Shown here piece after piece: positions 56,165-64,000 of a stretch of DNA of 64,000 bases. The stretch is taken from NCBI GenBank assembly GCA_944380635.1, contig CALWID010000002.1, positions 38,897 through 102,896 on the forward strand. The letters are read 5' to 3'. How positions within the stretch are numbered: position 1 is the stretch's first letter; each line of letters begins with the position of its first letter. The position numbers and the translations under genes were made by a program. Origin of the DNA: an uncultured Eubacterium sp. (GTDB lineage Bacteria; Bacillota; Clostridia; Oscillospirales; Acutalibacteraceae). The notes under the pieces are model-generated. The model did not search any database. It saw only the letters and a program-made list of their open reading frames with translations, and had not been told where the DNA came from.

Positions 56165-57271
56165 ATGAGTTACGGCGGAGACGCTTCCGGCGGAGACAGC
56201 GGTTCATATTCCGGCGGATATGAAGGCGGTTCCGAATCAACAGGATACGACAGCGGCTTTGATTCGGGTTCGGAATCATCTGACTACAATTCAGGCGAAT
56301 CAGATTTAGAAACTTCAGATTACAGCTCTGAGAGCGGAGATTCAGAATTGTATACTGACAGCAGTTATGAATCTCAAGAGATATATGAAAGCACAAACGA
56401 CTTTGAATCCTCAGAAAGCGAAAGAAGCGAGCTTTATGAACAAGAATCAGAAAGCAGCGAAACAGATCAGTTAAACGAAAGCGGCGAAGAACAACAGCTC
56501 GAATCATCAGAAGAAAATACAGATGAAGAAACAGCAAGCAATGAAGCAGATAACAATCTTGAGAACAGCAACAAAGCAGACGAAAATACAAATACACAAA
56601 CTGAAGTTTACGAGAACACTGAATCCACAGAGGATAACGCCGAAACAACAGAAAATGACGCTGACAATGAATCTTTAGAAAATGACATTGATACTGGATC
56701 TTCAGAAAATGCTGAAAATACGGAAGATGCGGAAGACGCTGATAATAACAATGCGGAAACTTCCGAAGACGCCGAAAATGAAGAACTTTCGGAAAGCGAC
56801 AATGCTGAAAATTCTGAAGAAACAGAAAAAAACGAGGAAGAAAAGCGCGCAGAAATTAATGAAAAAAGCGAGTATTCAACTGAAATTAACGATTATATAT
56901 CGTCCCCGGAAGAACTTGAAGTCTATCAAAAAGCCGGTTTGAAAGAAGCAGAAGTAAACGGAAGAAAATGTCTTATCAGGGAAAATATAGATATGGATTA
57001 TGTAGACCCCAAAACCAATAAGACCAACCGTGAACTTATGGCAAAAGGGCGAACTCCATATGATGCTGAGACCGGCGAAAAAATAGAATTGCACCATATC
57101 GGTCAGGACAGTTCTTCGCCGCTTGCCGAACTTACGGAAAAAGAGCACAAAAATAATTTTTCTGTACTTCATCAAAAGGAAGGAGAAAGCTGGCGCCACA
57201 ACAAGCAGCTTAATGACCGCTATAATAATGTTGAAAGGCCCAACCACTGGAAAACCCGCTCAAAGGAGTAA
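56165..57271 (+). CDS. Acidic Ser/Glu-rich protein with C-terminal LHH nuclease (toxin candidate)
   Basis: A 368-residue protein. Residues 1-240 are low complexity, dominated by Ser, Glu, Asp, Asn and Gly, and should be disordered and strongly acidic. Residues about 260-368 form an HNH/endonuclease-VII-type nuclease with conserved LHH: ELHHIGQDSS, FSVLHQKEGESWRHN. The LHH clan is common as the C-terminal toxin of polymorphic toxin systems. There is no signal peptide. AAAGGAGAATA lies at the end of the HerA gene. A SUKH-like immunity candidate follows 5 bases after the stop. The acidic part may act as an export or docking segment; that is inference. Confidence 0.85.
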   Translation: MSYGGDASGGDSGSYSGGYEGGSESTGYDSGFDSGSESSDYNSGESDLETSDYSSESGDSELYTDSSYESQEIYESTNDFESSESERSELYEQESESSETDQLNESGEEQQLESSEENTDEETASNEADNNLENSNKADENTNTQTEVYENTESTEDNAETTENDADNESLENDIDTGSSENAENTEDAEDADNNNAETSEDAENEELSESDNAENSEETEKNEEEKRAEINEKSEYSTEINDYISSPEELEVYQKAGLKEAEVNGRKCLIRENIDMDYVDPKTNKTNRELMAKGRTPYDAETGEKIELHHIGQDSSSPLAELTEKEHKNNFSVLHQKEGESWRHNKQLNDRYNNVERPNHWKTRSKE

Positions 57272-57276
57272 CAAAT

Positions 57277-57690
57277 ATGTTAAAAGATATAATAAAAGAT
57301 CGAGATATTGATTTTTCATCAAACAGAATAAATGTTAATCAACTTGGCGAATACGAAAATCATATGGGCGTTATATTTGGAGAGCAAGTATCTAACTATA
57401 TAACAGAATATGGTTATTTGGGATACGAGTTTATTGAATTTTACGGAATAAATGCTGCTCAGGGGTTAGATTCCGATATGGTAACTACAACGAAATGGCT
57501 TCATTCCGCTTTCCCGCAAACTAAAGGGCTCACCGCAATTGAAGATCAAGGCGACGGTGATTATTATCTTGCAGACGAAAACGATAATATTTACCGGCTT
57601 TTGGATTCAACAGGCGAGCTTACTGGAACACAGTTGAAATTTAACGATTATGTACTTGAGCGTTTTAAAACTGTTGACGGCATAGAATAA
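57277..57690 (+). CDS. SUKH/SMI1-KNR4-like immunity protein candidate
   Basis: A 137-residue protein of the SUKH type in size and pattern. A Trp-poor alpha/beta arrangement ends in GYEFIEFYGIN, LTAIEDQGDGDYYLADEND and YRLLDSTG, as seen in several immunity proteins. The match is from overall shape and position rather than a strict motif. AAAGGAGTAACAA precedes ATG 57277. It is directly after the LHH nuclease and so is the expected antidote. It would bind and block the nuclease in the cytoplasm. Confidence 0.65.
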   Translation: MLKDIIKDRDIDFSSNRINVNQLGEYENHMGVIFGEQVSNYITEYGYLGYEFIEFYGINAAQGLDSDMVTTTKWLHSAFPQTKGLTAIEDQGDGDYYLADENDNIYRLLDSTGELTGTQLKFNDYVLERFKTVDGIE

Positions 57691-57754
57691 GTTTAAAAGA
57701 CAAACATTAAGCAAAAGCCATACAATTTTAAGCTAAGACAAGCGGAGAAAATAA

Positions 57755-59722
57755 ATGGATGTTTTTATAAGTTACAAGTCAGAGGATTGGGAAAGTGCAA
57801 ATTTCGTAAAGTCTGTTTTAGAGACTAACGGAATAACCTGCTGGATAGCTCCAAACAATATCCCAGGCGGATCCAACTATGCCGCCGAAATTCCAAAGGC
57901 TATAAGAGAGTGTAAGGTTTTTGTGCTAATTCTTACCAGCAAAGCTCAACTTTCAAAATGGGTGCCACGAGAATTAGATCAAGCAGTAAATGAAAATAAA
58001 GTTATAATGCCTTTTATGACAGAAGATTGTTCATTAAAAGACGAATTTAATTTTTATCTCTCAAATGTGCAAAGATATGCCGCATATGAAAACAAATCAC
58101 GCGCTCTTAAAAAAATGACTGATGAAATAAAAGCAATCTTAAATTCCTCTTCATCTCCGCAAAAAGATAATAGCACCTGCAATGAAGTCCAAAATCCATC
58201 ATTAAAAGGCTCCTCAATTAACCAAGAGGCAAAGCTTGAAAAGCCACATACTACAAAACCGGCAAAAGAACCAAAAAAGAAAAAAACACAAGAAAAACGC
58301 CGTATTTCAGTAAAAAGCAAAAAAATAGGCGTTCTGTTAATTGTTGCAGTTATAGTAATAATTTCTGTATCGGCCGGCTTTAATTTATATAATACCGTAA
58401 AAGTGGCGGGAGAAAAATTCAAGAGGAATGATACTTCTGTATCTCTTAACGAAAAAACAATAACAGAAGAAGACATAGATTCATTACTAAAGATAAAAGA
58501 TTTGAATAACCTGACACTTGATAATTGCAAGTTAGAAGGCAATAATACACTTAACCGCTTATTTTCAATTGAATCAATATCATCGCTTTATCTTGATTCA
58601 TGCGCCCTTAGCGATGATGATTTTGAATCGGTTGAAATTCAGAGTTCAAAACTTGCTTATTTAAGTTTAAACAACAATGAAATAAGTAACCTTGAATTTT
58701 TGCTGCCGATTTGTAACACTTTAAAATACTTATATGTAGACGAAAACAACATTTCCGATATTTCCGTACTCGCTGATTTTGACCTTATAGAAATCAGTGC
58801 AAGCGGCAACAGCATAAATAATATAGACAGCCTTGGAGCAAATGTAAATATTAAATACATAATATTAAACGACAATAATATTTCCGAATTAAAAGCATTA
58901 AATTCCTGCGCAAATATAACCGAATTATATGTTGCGCGCAACAAAATCAACAGCCTCGAAGGGCTTGAAAACGCACTTGAACTTAAGGTACTTGATATTG
59001 CCGATAATTCTGTTTCCGACCTGAGTTACATAGGTAATTCCACTTTGCTTGAAAGTGTTAATATAAAAGGAAATAATATTGACGATATTTCCGTGCTTTC
59101 AAAATCCAAAGATACGCTTATGTATATTTATCTGTCTTATAACAATATTCAAGACATTAGCGCCGTTTCAGGATGTACTGAACTTAAAACACTGACTTTG
59201 GACGGAAATTCCGTAAGTAATCTTGACGCTTTAAAAGGTTTATCTAAACTTACTATAATATCTGCAAACAATAACCGGATTACAGATATTGGCGGGTTAA
59301 ACGAATGTAAAGCCCTGCAATATATAGATTTATCTAAAAATCTTATAACAGATGCCTCTGTATTGAGCGAAGCTTTAAATTATACAAATTCAAAAATAAC
59401 ATTAAATTTGAGTAACAACAAACTAACCACAATTGATATGCTCCCGAATACAAATTACACATTCTTATCTTTATACGGAAACAAAATTTCTGACTTTGCG
59501 CCGTTAAAAGATAAAAACAGCGATGTATATATATTAGATTATTCTGACACCTGCGATTATTCGGTGTTTAATGGTAATTTTAGTAAATACTATTTTTTGA
59601 ATTGCCCGGCAGATAAGCAAAAGCATTTAGAAGCGGCTCTAAATTATTCACTTGTTTATTTTATAGATACTCAGGAGGCGGAAGAACTGGCAGAAAATCA
59701 GGTGCCGTCATCTATAAAATAG
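57755..59722 (+). CDS. TIR-TM-leucine-rich-repeat protein
   Basis: A 655-residue protein. The N-terminal TIR domain (1-130) reads MDVFISYKSEDWESA, CWIAPNNIPGGSNY and LILTSKAQLSKWVPREL with Glu73 at the usual catalytic position. A Lys-rich linker precedes one TM helix (about 191-210). From about 240 to 620 there are internalin-like LRRs with LxxLxxLxLxxNxIxDISxL-type units (LSLNNNEISNLEFL, NNNRITDIGGLNECKALQY). By the positive-inside rule the TIR domain is cytoplasmic and the LRR outside. TIR domains often cleave NAD+ in immunity. It follows the immunity gene in the same direction after 64 bases. Confidence 0.9.
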   Translation: MDVFISYKSEDWESANFVKSVLETNGITCWIAPNNIPGGSNYAAEIPKAIRECKVFVLILTSKAQLSKWVPRELDQAVNENKVIMPFMTEDCSLKDEFNFYLSNVQRYAAYENKSRALKKMTDEIKAILNSSSSPQKDNSTCNEVQNPSLKGSSINQEAKLEKPHTTKPAKEPKKKKTQEKRRISVKSKKIGVLLIVAVIVIISVSAGFNLYNTVKVAGEKFKRNDTSVSLNEKTITEEDIDSLLKIKDLNNLTLDNCKLEGNNTLNRLFSIESISSLYLDSCALSDDDFESVEIQSSKLAYLSLNNNEISNLEFLLPICNTLKYLYVDENNISDISVLADFDLIEISASGNSINNIDSLGANVNIKYIILNDNNISELKALNSCANITELYVARNKINSLEGLENALELKVLDIADNSVSDLSYIGNSTLLESVNIKGNNIDDISVLSKSKDTLMYIYLSYNNIQDISAVSGCTELKTLTLDGNSVSNLDALKGLSKLTIISANNNRITDIGGLNECKALQYIDLSKNLITDASVLSEALNYTNSKITLNLSNNKLTTIDMLPNTNYTFLSLYGNKISDFAPLKDKNSDVYILDYSDTCDYSVFNGNFSKYYFLNCPADKQKHLEAALNYSLVYFIDTQEAEELAENQVPSSIK

Positions 59723-59789
59723 AAAAAATCAAAAGCAGAGTTTCTATTTAAAGTAAAAGGCCATAATAGAAAAGAGGGATTGTACATAA

Positions 59790-62111
59790 ATGAGCATAAA
59801 GGATCTTACATTACTACTACTTATTGTATCTATTGGCGCTTTCGTTTGTGAGATCGTACTGATAATCAAATATTTTGTAAACAAAGAAAAGAGCAGCATA
59901 TCATTTCGCTCAAAACTCTTTCGTTTAGCAGCTGTTTTAATCTTATCAATATGGTCTTTGAGATTTTTTGTTGAAATTTCGGCAGAACACGAAGCGTGGG
60001 CAGGTCTTAACTTAATTGAAAAAATGCTGGATAGTTTCGTTCACACATTTCAAACTTTTAGCTTGGATGAAGACTACACGGTTTATACCAACGCCGGAAA
60101 AAGTTTTTTAATTGACCGATTCGGAACGAATATAGCAGGAATCCTTTTTGGATTTTATTCATCAGTAATCAATGTTCTTGCGCCTGTTCTTGGCGGTGGA
60201 CTGCTGTTTGAAATTTTAACAAGTTTCTTCCCTAAATTCCGTTTGGCTCTTGCTTGCCGAAGCAAAAGGAAAAAATATATTTTCAGCGAATTAAATGAAT
60301 GTTCTGTAACGCTGGCAAAAAGCATAAAAGCAGAGCATCCTTCAGATATAATAATTTATACTGACACATATGTTGACCCGTCTAATGAAAGAGAAACGGA
60401 GCTCTATGCCGAGGCAAAAAGAGAAAATGCCGTTTGTGTTAAAGACGATATTATTAATGTGCTGCAAGACACAAAAATAGGCTTAAAAGGCACGATGGAG
60501 TGCTTCTTAATAGATGAAAACGAATATAACAACTTAACCGCGCTTGCCGCTATAGTTTTAAATGAAAAAAGCCGCGAAAAATTATATTCAAACAAGTTGA
60601 GAATATTTCATTCCGGCAATATTGATTCGTTAATAGAAGAAAAAGCAATAAGAAATATGTTTTTGCAGGATAAAAGCAGCGAGGAACCAATTCAAAATAA
60701 ATCATCTTCTGAAAATAATATAAATGAGAGCGATGATAACAAAAGCATTGATATACAACTTATAAACTGTTACAGACTAATAGTGTGGGATCTGTATTTT
60801 AAATGCCCTTTATATACGCCGCTGCTGCATCAAAAAACCCCTGACCAATTAAATCTGGTTATCATAGGCGCCGGTTCCATCGGGATTGAAAGTTTTCTTT
60901 CTGCCACATGGTTTGGGCAGATGCTTAACGGAAACGAACAAAATGTGCATCTGAATATAAGTATTATCAATAATGCTCCTTACGATGAATTTGTAAAACG
61001 AATAATTGCAATTAATCCTGAAATATTGTTGCAGGCTCAGGAAAAAAATCAATTATTAAAGATATATCCAAATAACCCTGAAAACAGCAGTTACGGCGAG
61101 CCTTACTATACTTTGTATTATGCAGAAGAAAATATTGAAAATGCGGATTTTGAGCACTTAAAATGTCATCAAGTAAGTATTTCAAATGAAGATGAATATA
61201 ATATTATTCCAAATAAGGTTGCGTATCTTGCGGACGCCGATTATATTATTGTTGCATTAGGCAGCGATGACGCAAACATCTTAACCGCGGAAAGGCTCAA
61301 AAAACAGTTTGAATATCAAAATATTAAAAACTGCTCCGCCAATGAAAATAACGGCATAGAAAAAGTTATTGCCTATGCTGTATATGATGACAATGTTAAT
61401 AATATGCTTATGAACGGAGAAAAATTTGAACTGGAAAACGGAATATTAATGTATGCCTTTGCAAATCTTTCTGATATTTATAGTTATGAGAAAATATCAG
61501 TAGGCAGATTTACAGAGTCCACTAAATTTACGCAAGCTGCATATGAAAATACAAGCCTCGCAATAAAGCAAAATCTTATTCATTTGAGAGAGGAAAATCT
61601 ATATAAAAAAAATTATGATTATTGGTCAACAATAGCGCGAAATCTTGATTTTTTCTACAAGATTTATTCCGCTTTCGGAGAAAGCGCTGTTCCGCTGCTT
61701 GATGATTCTAAATACGAAGAAGAAATTACAGAGAAATTTATTAAGAAGTTTGAAATAAAAAGCAACGACGATATTTCTGACCCCGAAAATTCTTATAAAA
61801 GAAAACTTATGTGGCAAGAGCATCGAAGATGGAATGCTTATATGCGCCAACAGGGATATAGAAGCGCTCCGCTAAATGTATCCAAAAATCTTAAATTTAA
61901 GTGGCACAACTGTATCGGAGAGTGTAACGATGAATATTACGATGACTTTTCGAAAATAATTAACCCTGATAAGTTGGACGATATATTCATACAAACTAAT
62001 GTCAATTATAAAATATATGATCTTCCCAGCCATTTTGACAGTGAAAGAAACGCAACAGTTTGGGAAGAAGGCTTAGTCGGCGCATATAAAAAATACAAAA
62101 ATAAAACATAA
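59790..62111 (+). CDS. Membrane protein with TrkA-N-like Rossmann and RyR domains
   Basis: A 773-residue protein. Three hydrophobic segments occur in the first 160 residues (about 5-28, 45-62, 113-145). A cytoplasmic region follows with a first Rossmann-like segment (about 168-290) and a nucleotide-binding motif LVIIGAGSIGIESF (about 355-368) as in TrkA-N/RCK domains. The C-terminal RyR module has LMWQEHRRWNAYMRQQGYR (about 672-690). Related TrkA-N plus RyR architectures occur in predicted bacterial conflict systems, where RyR may bind a nucleotide ligand. Ribosome site GAGGGATTG lies upstream. Probably a gated membrane effector or sensor. Confidence 0.78.
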   Translation: MSIKDLTLLLLIVSIGAFVCEIVLIIKYFVNKEKSSISFRSKLFRLAAVLILSIWSLRFFVEISAEHEAWAGLNLIEKMLDSFVHTFQTFSLDEDYTVYTNAGKSFLIDRFGTNIAGILFGFYSSVINVLAPVLGGGLLFEILTSFFPKFRLALACRSKRKKYIFSELNECSVTLAKSIKAEHPSDIIIYTDTYVDPSNERETELYAEAKRENAVCVKDDIINVLQDTKIGLKGTMECFLIDENEYNNLTALAAIVLNEKSREKLYSNKLRIFHSGNIDSLIEEKAIRNMFLQDKSSEEPIQNKSSSENNINESDDNKSIDIQLINCYRLIVWDLYFKCPLYTPLLHQKTPDQLNLVIIGAGSIGIESFLSATWFGQMLNGNEQNVHLNISIINNAPYDEFVKRIIAINPEILLQAQEKNQLLKIYPNNPENSSYGEPYYTLYYAEENIENADFEHLKCHQVSISNEDEYNIIPNKVAYLADADYIIVALGSDDANILTAERLKKQFEYQNIKNCSANENNGIEKVIAYAVYDDNVNNMLMNGEKFELENGILMYAFANLSDIYSYEKISVGRFTESTKFTQAAYENTSLAIKQNLIHLREENLYKKNYDYWSTIARNLDFFYKIYSAFGESAVPLLDDSKYEEEITEKFIKKFEIKSNDDISDPENSYKRKLMWQEHRRWNAYMRQQGYRSAPLNVSKNLKFKWHNCIGECNDEYYDDFSKIINPDKLDDIFIQTNVNYKIYDLPSHFDSERNATVWEEGLVGAYKKYKNKT

Positions 62112-62172
62112 AATCAGTATTTTATGAATATTGATTAAATATCATAATTTTATATATTTTAGGAGAATTTTT

Positions 62173-62448
62173 ATGTATAACCCGAAACCAATAGATACAA
62201 GTGAAGTTGAACTTTCAGAAGACCTTTTGGCTTTAACTGAAAAAATAGCTGAAAATGTTCATGATGTTTGGGCTAAAGGCAGGATTGCCGAAGGATGGAC
62301 CCTTGGAAAGGAAAAAGATACAGAAAAGAAAACCACACCGCTTTTGGTGCCTTACAAGGATTTGCCTGAAAGCGAAAAAGAGTATGACAGAAATACTGCA
62401 CTTGAAACACTTAAATTGATAATTAAATTAGGATATACAATAAAATAA
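62173..62448 (+). CDS. Small stand-alone RyR-domain protein
   Basis: A 91-residue RyR (ryanodine-receptor repeat-like) protein: IDTSEVELSEDLL, ENVHDVWAKGRIAEGWTLG, LVPYKDLPESEKEYDRNTA, LETLKLIIKLGY. This is the canonical bacterial single-module form. I start at ATG 62173 behind AGGAG; an ATG 42 bases earlier has no ribosome site. It follows the TM-Rossmann-RyR gene, so both may read the same ligand. It is the last gene of the rightward unit before a bidirectional terminator. Confidence 0.92.
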   Translation: MYNPKPIDTSEVELSEDLLALTEKIAENVHDVWAKGRIAEGWTLGKEKDTEKKTTPLLVPYKDLPESEKEYDRNTALETLKLIIKLGYTIK

Positions 62449-62454
62449 TAACAA

Positions 62455-62500
62455 AAAAGCGCCGCCATTCAACCTTAAAAAGGCTGAGAGCGGCGCTTTT
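62455..62500. terminator. Bidirectional terminator
   Basis: AAAAGCGCCGC / GCGGCGCTTTT with an inner stem (TCA.CCTT / AAGG.TGA). T-runs on both strands fit its position between the convergent RyR and M50 genes. Confidence 0.87.
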
Positions 62501-62538
62501 ATTTATCGCTGCAAAGTAATTACATCTAATAAAAAACT

Positions 62539-63549
62539 TTAGTTTAACGGAACAAACATTTTTGTTATAAGAAGCACCATTATTGCAAGCAGACAGATAA
62601 AAACTAATAAAAATGCTGCAAGAAGTATTATATTCCCTGTTTTAATGCTCAGATTTGTAAAAGACCTGCTCTTTATTGCATTTTTTATTGTTGAAACGGG
62701 GTCATCTTCAACTTCCAAAATTTCCGTTACTATATAGTAACCGTCAACACCGCGCACAAACAGCATATTAGCAAGCGCAAGAGTTAAATTCATAATGCTG
62801 CCGCCAAACAGCAAATAGTATAAGTTTCCGCAAGCGTTATGAGCCAAAATCATCAAAACTCCGGACAGCAGTAAGTTATTCTGTATCCCGGCGGCGTTGA
62901 TTTGCAGCCTTTGCATCCTGCTTTTTACCGATTTTTTATCACTGCTCATCATAACATACGCTCCGATAACACCAAAAGTTATTCCGGCTTCAAACAACTT
63001 GGCGCCAAATGCAACTCCGCTTATAGCGTGACCTGCCTCATGAAAAATAACACCGATAAGCATAAAAATAATTAATCCAATAAAATATTCGATAAAATTA
63101 AAATTATAAGCAAGGCTATAAGAAAAATTATCAGCAGATAATAACAAGTAAACACCTAAAACCGTTATCGGAATTGTTAAAAGCAACTGAAAATATGTAA
63201 GTATGCGGCAAATCAAGCCGGAAAATTTATTTGTTTTCTTGAAGTCAATAAGCGTTAAATTCCAGGAGAACAAATCTGTTCTTTCTATACGATTCTTTGT
63301 AGTCATTTTATAGATATGTTTCAGATTGAAAAGAACTTCGCGCACTCTGCAAGCGGGCATTTTAGGGTCTATGGTGAACGGGTCAGTTTTGCCGTCCAAT
63401 CCCCGCGCTATAACATATTCATCCCGCGAAAGTTTAAATGCATCCTCTTCAACATAATCATAAAACATAAATTGATTTGTGCTTTTGTCTTTGAATAATT
63501 TTATATAACTTTTGCGCTTTGGATATTTGTATCTAAATAATTTACTCAT
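62539..63549 (-). CDS. M50-family intramembrane metalloprotease
   Basis: A 336-residue protein. Residues 1-90 are soluble and resemble a PqqD-like winged-helix module (EDAFKLSRDEYVIARGLDG). Residues about 115-335 are hydrophobic with at least six TM segments. The zinc motif HEAGH is at 170-174, and a later NLLLSG and FVRGVDGYYI hold the usual third-ligand region (VDGYY). I start at ATG 63549, behind AAAGGA; an ATG 30 bases earlier is less supported. M50 proteases of this form occur with peptide-maturation or export loci. It is divergent from the gene at 63902. Confidence 0.82.
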   Translation of the reverse strand: MSKLFRYKYPKRKSYIKLFKDKSTNQFMFYDYVEEDAFKLSRDEYVIARGLDGKTDPFTIDPKMPACRVREVLFNLKHIYKMTTKNRIERTDLFSWNLTLIDFKKTNKFSGLICRILTYFQLLLTIPITVLGVYLLLSADNFSYSLAYNFNFIEYFIGLIIFMLIGVIFHEAGHAISGVAFGAKLFEAGITFGVIGAYVMMSSDKKSVKSRMQRLQINAAGIQNNLLLSGVLMILAHNACGNLYYLLFGGSIMNLTLALANMLFVRGVDGYYIVTEILEVEDDPVSTIKNAIKSRSFTNLSIKTGNIILLAAFLLVFICLLAIMVLLITKMFVPLN

Positions 63550-63579
63550 AAATTTTTCCTTTACAGTAATATTAAGCAA

Positions 63580-63760
63580 TAATATATTATGTCTGTTTTA
63601 TATAAGGTAACATATTTAAATTTTAAATTACAAAATTTTGGTTTTTGTAAAAGTAAAAATAACTTTAAAAAGATTAAATCCTTTATTAAAAGGCGCCCTT
63701 TGTTTTATTATACATATAAAATAATTGAATTTAATTGCAAGAAGTTGAAAGGATTAGATT
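63580..63760. other. AT-rich intergenic spacer
   Basis: Between the divergent M50 and TIR-like genes. No ORF with a ribosome site is seen. A loose repeat of ATTGCAAG..GTTGAA occurs at about 63733 and 63764. Confidence 0.5.
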
Positions 63761-63764
63761 TGTA

Positions 63765-63793
63765 TTGCAAGTTGAACCTTTAAATGTTATAAT
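63765..63793 (+). promoter_or_regulatory. Promoter of the gene at the right edge
   Basis: TTGCAA at 63765-63770 and consensus TATAAT at 63788-63793, with a 17-base spacer. About 108 bases of leader separate it from ATG 63902. Confidence 0.7.
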
Positions 63794-63901
63794 TGATAAT
63801 AGGTTATATTTATCTTTTTTATGACAAAAACCGCAAATAAATTCATCAAAAAACGGCGTGATAAAATGATAAATGTAAAAAATCAGAAAAAGGTGAAATT
63901 T

Positions 63902-64000
63902 ATGAGCGCTGAATATATTAAAATAAAAACGCCGGGCGGAGCGAGCGCACAGGGCAAACCAAGGGTGTATTTCACCTGCCACGCGGATGATTTTGAACGC
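63902..64000 (+). CDS. Start of a gene with a possible TIR-like N-terminus (partial)
   Basis: Only 33 codons are in the window. The encoded start (GGASAQGKPRVYFTCHADDF) resembles the first beta-strand and loop of a group of Clostridia proteins that begin with PRVYFTCHPDDF and carry a TIR-like N-terminal domain. AAAAAGGTG lies ahead of ATG 63902. An in-frame ATG at 63821 has no ribosome site. It suggests that the conflict island continues past the window. The assignment rests on a very short stretch. Confidence 0.6.
   Translation, partial: MSAEYIKIKTPGGASAQGKPRVYFTCHADDFER

Noticed and set aside
56028-56648. 206-residue open frame on the reverse strand of the acidic protein gene
   Set aside because: It is rich in Leu, Arg, Phe and Cys, as expected for the antisense of Glu/Ser/Asn codons, has no ribosome site, and conflicts with the well-supported forward gene.
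63821-63901. ATG 63821 as start of the right-edge gene
   Set aside because: No ribosome site upstream, while AAAAAGGTG is well placed for ATG 63902; the added 27 residues are Lys-rich and family-unlike.

Overview
The window looks like chromosome from a low-to-moderate GC Gram-positive, most likely a gut member of the Clostridia (Oscillospiraceae/Ruminococcaceae-like). Evidence: purine-rich AGGAGG-type ribosome sites, frequent TTG starts, a T-box leader ahead of leuA, a DnaD/DnaI primosome pair, a DUF951 protein, MurI, GPH-type sugar symporters, and housekeeping genes that are strikingly compact. The order or genus cannot be fixed from sequence alone.

Positions 1 to about 34,200 are ordinary chromosome in small operons. 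They hold a partial GH2 beta-galactosidase, a sugar-phosphate transferase with a cyclase-family hydrolase, a DUF2804 protein, a hypoxanthine-DNA glycosylase, tRNA-Asn, and an FAD oxidoreductase. Next come an operon of membrane protein, condensation-fold acyltransferase and HAD phosphatase, then a metallophosphoesterase with a GPH symporter. A zinc/cadmium efflux ATPase follows with its SmtB-like repressor and a recognisable operator. Further on are a probable small RNA, a second GPH symporter with a membrane-anchored partner, a phosphoribosyltransferase, T-box leuA-leuB, dnaD-dnaI, tRNA-Gly, an S1-domain protein, DUF951-murI-prfA, a TsaC/Sua5-CoaE fusion, and an M18 aminopeptidase. Two classes of short repeat lie between these genes.

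From about 34,300 to the right edge the composition becomes visibly more AT-rich and the content changes to an accessory conflict/signalling island. It is organised around a divergent intergenic region at 43,244-43,671. Leftwards run a PP2C phosphatase, a 707-residue orphan, a Ser/Thr kinase-like protein, a DUF4062 protein, an inositol-phosphatase-family enzyme and a NACHT-WD40-like STAND NTPase. Rightwards run a secreted/anchored von Willebrand A (vWA) protein, a broken copy of a tubulin-like gene, a 1280-residue tubulin/FtsZ-superfamily protein, and a second membrane vWA protein. These are followed by a zinc-ribbon membrane protein, a HerA/DUF87 ATPase, an acidic Ser/Glu-rich protein ending in an LHH nuclease, a SUKH-like immunity candidate, a TIR-TM-LRR protein, a TM-Rossmann-RyR protein and a small RyR protein. 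An M50 protease and the start of a possible TIR-like gene close the window.

My reading is that vWA, PP2C and kinase form a phospho-signalling triad of the kind known from TerY-P systems. Here it appears wired to a membrane assembly (two vWA proteins, zinc-ribbon membrane protein, HerA pump, giant tubulin-like GTPase), with toxin, immunity, TIR, RyR and STAND genes attached. The three membrane proteins share clusters of a short S/N/D-P-F motif in their predicted cytoplasmic tails, which suggests a common docking partner. This combination is the best candidate in the window for an undescribed system; no function has been shown.
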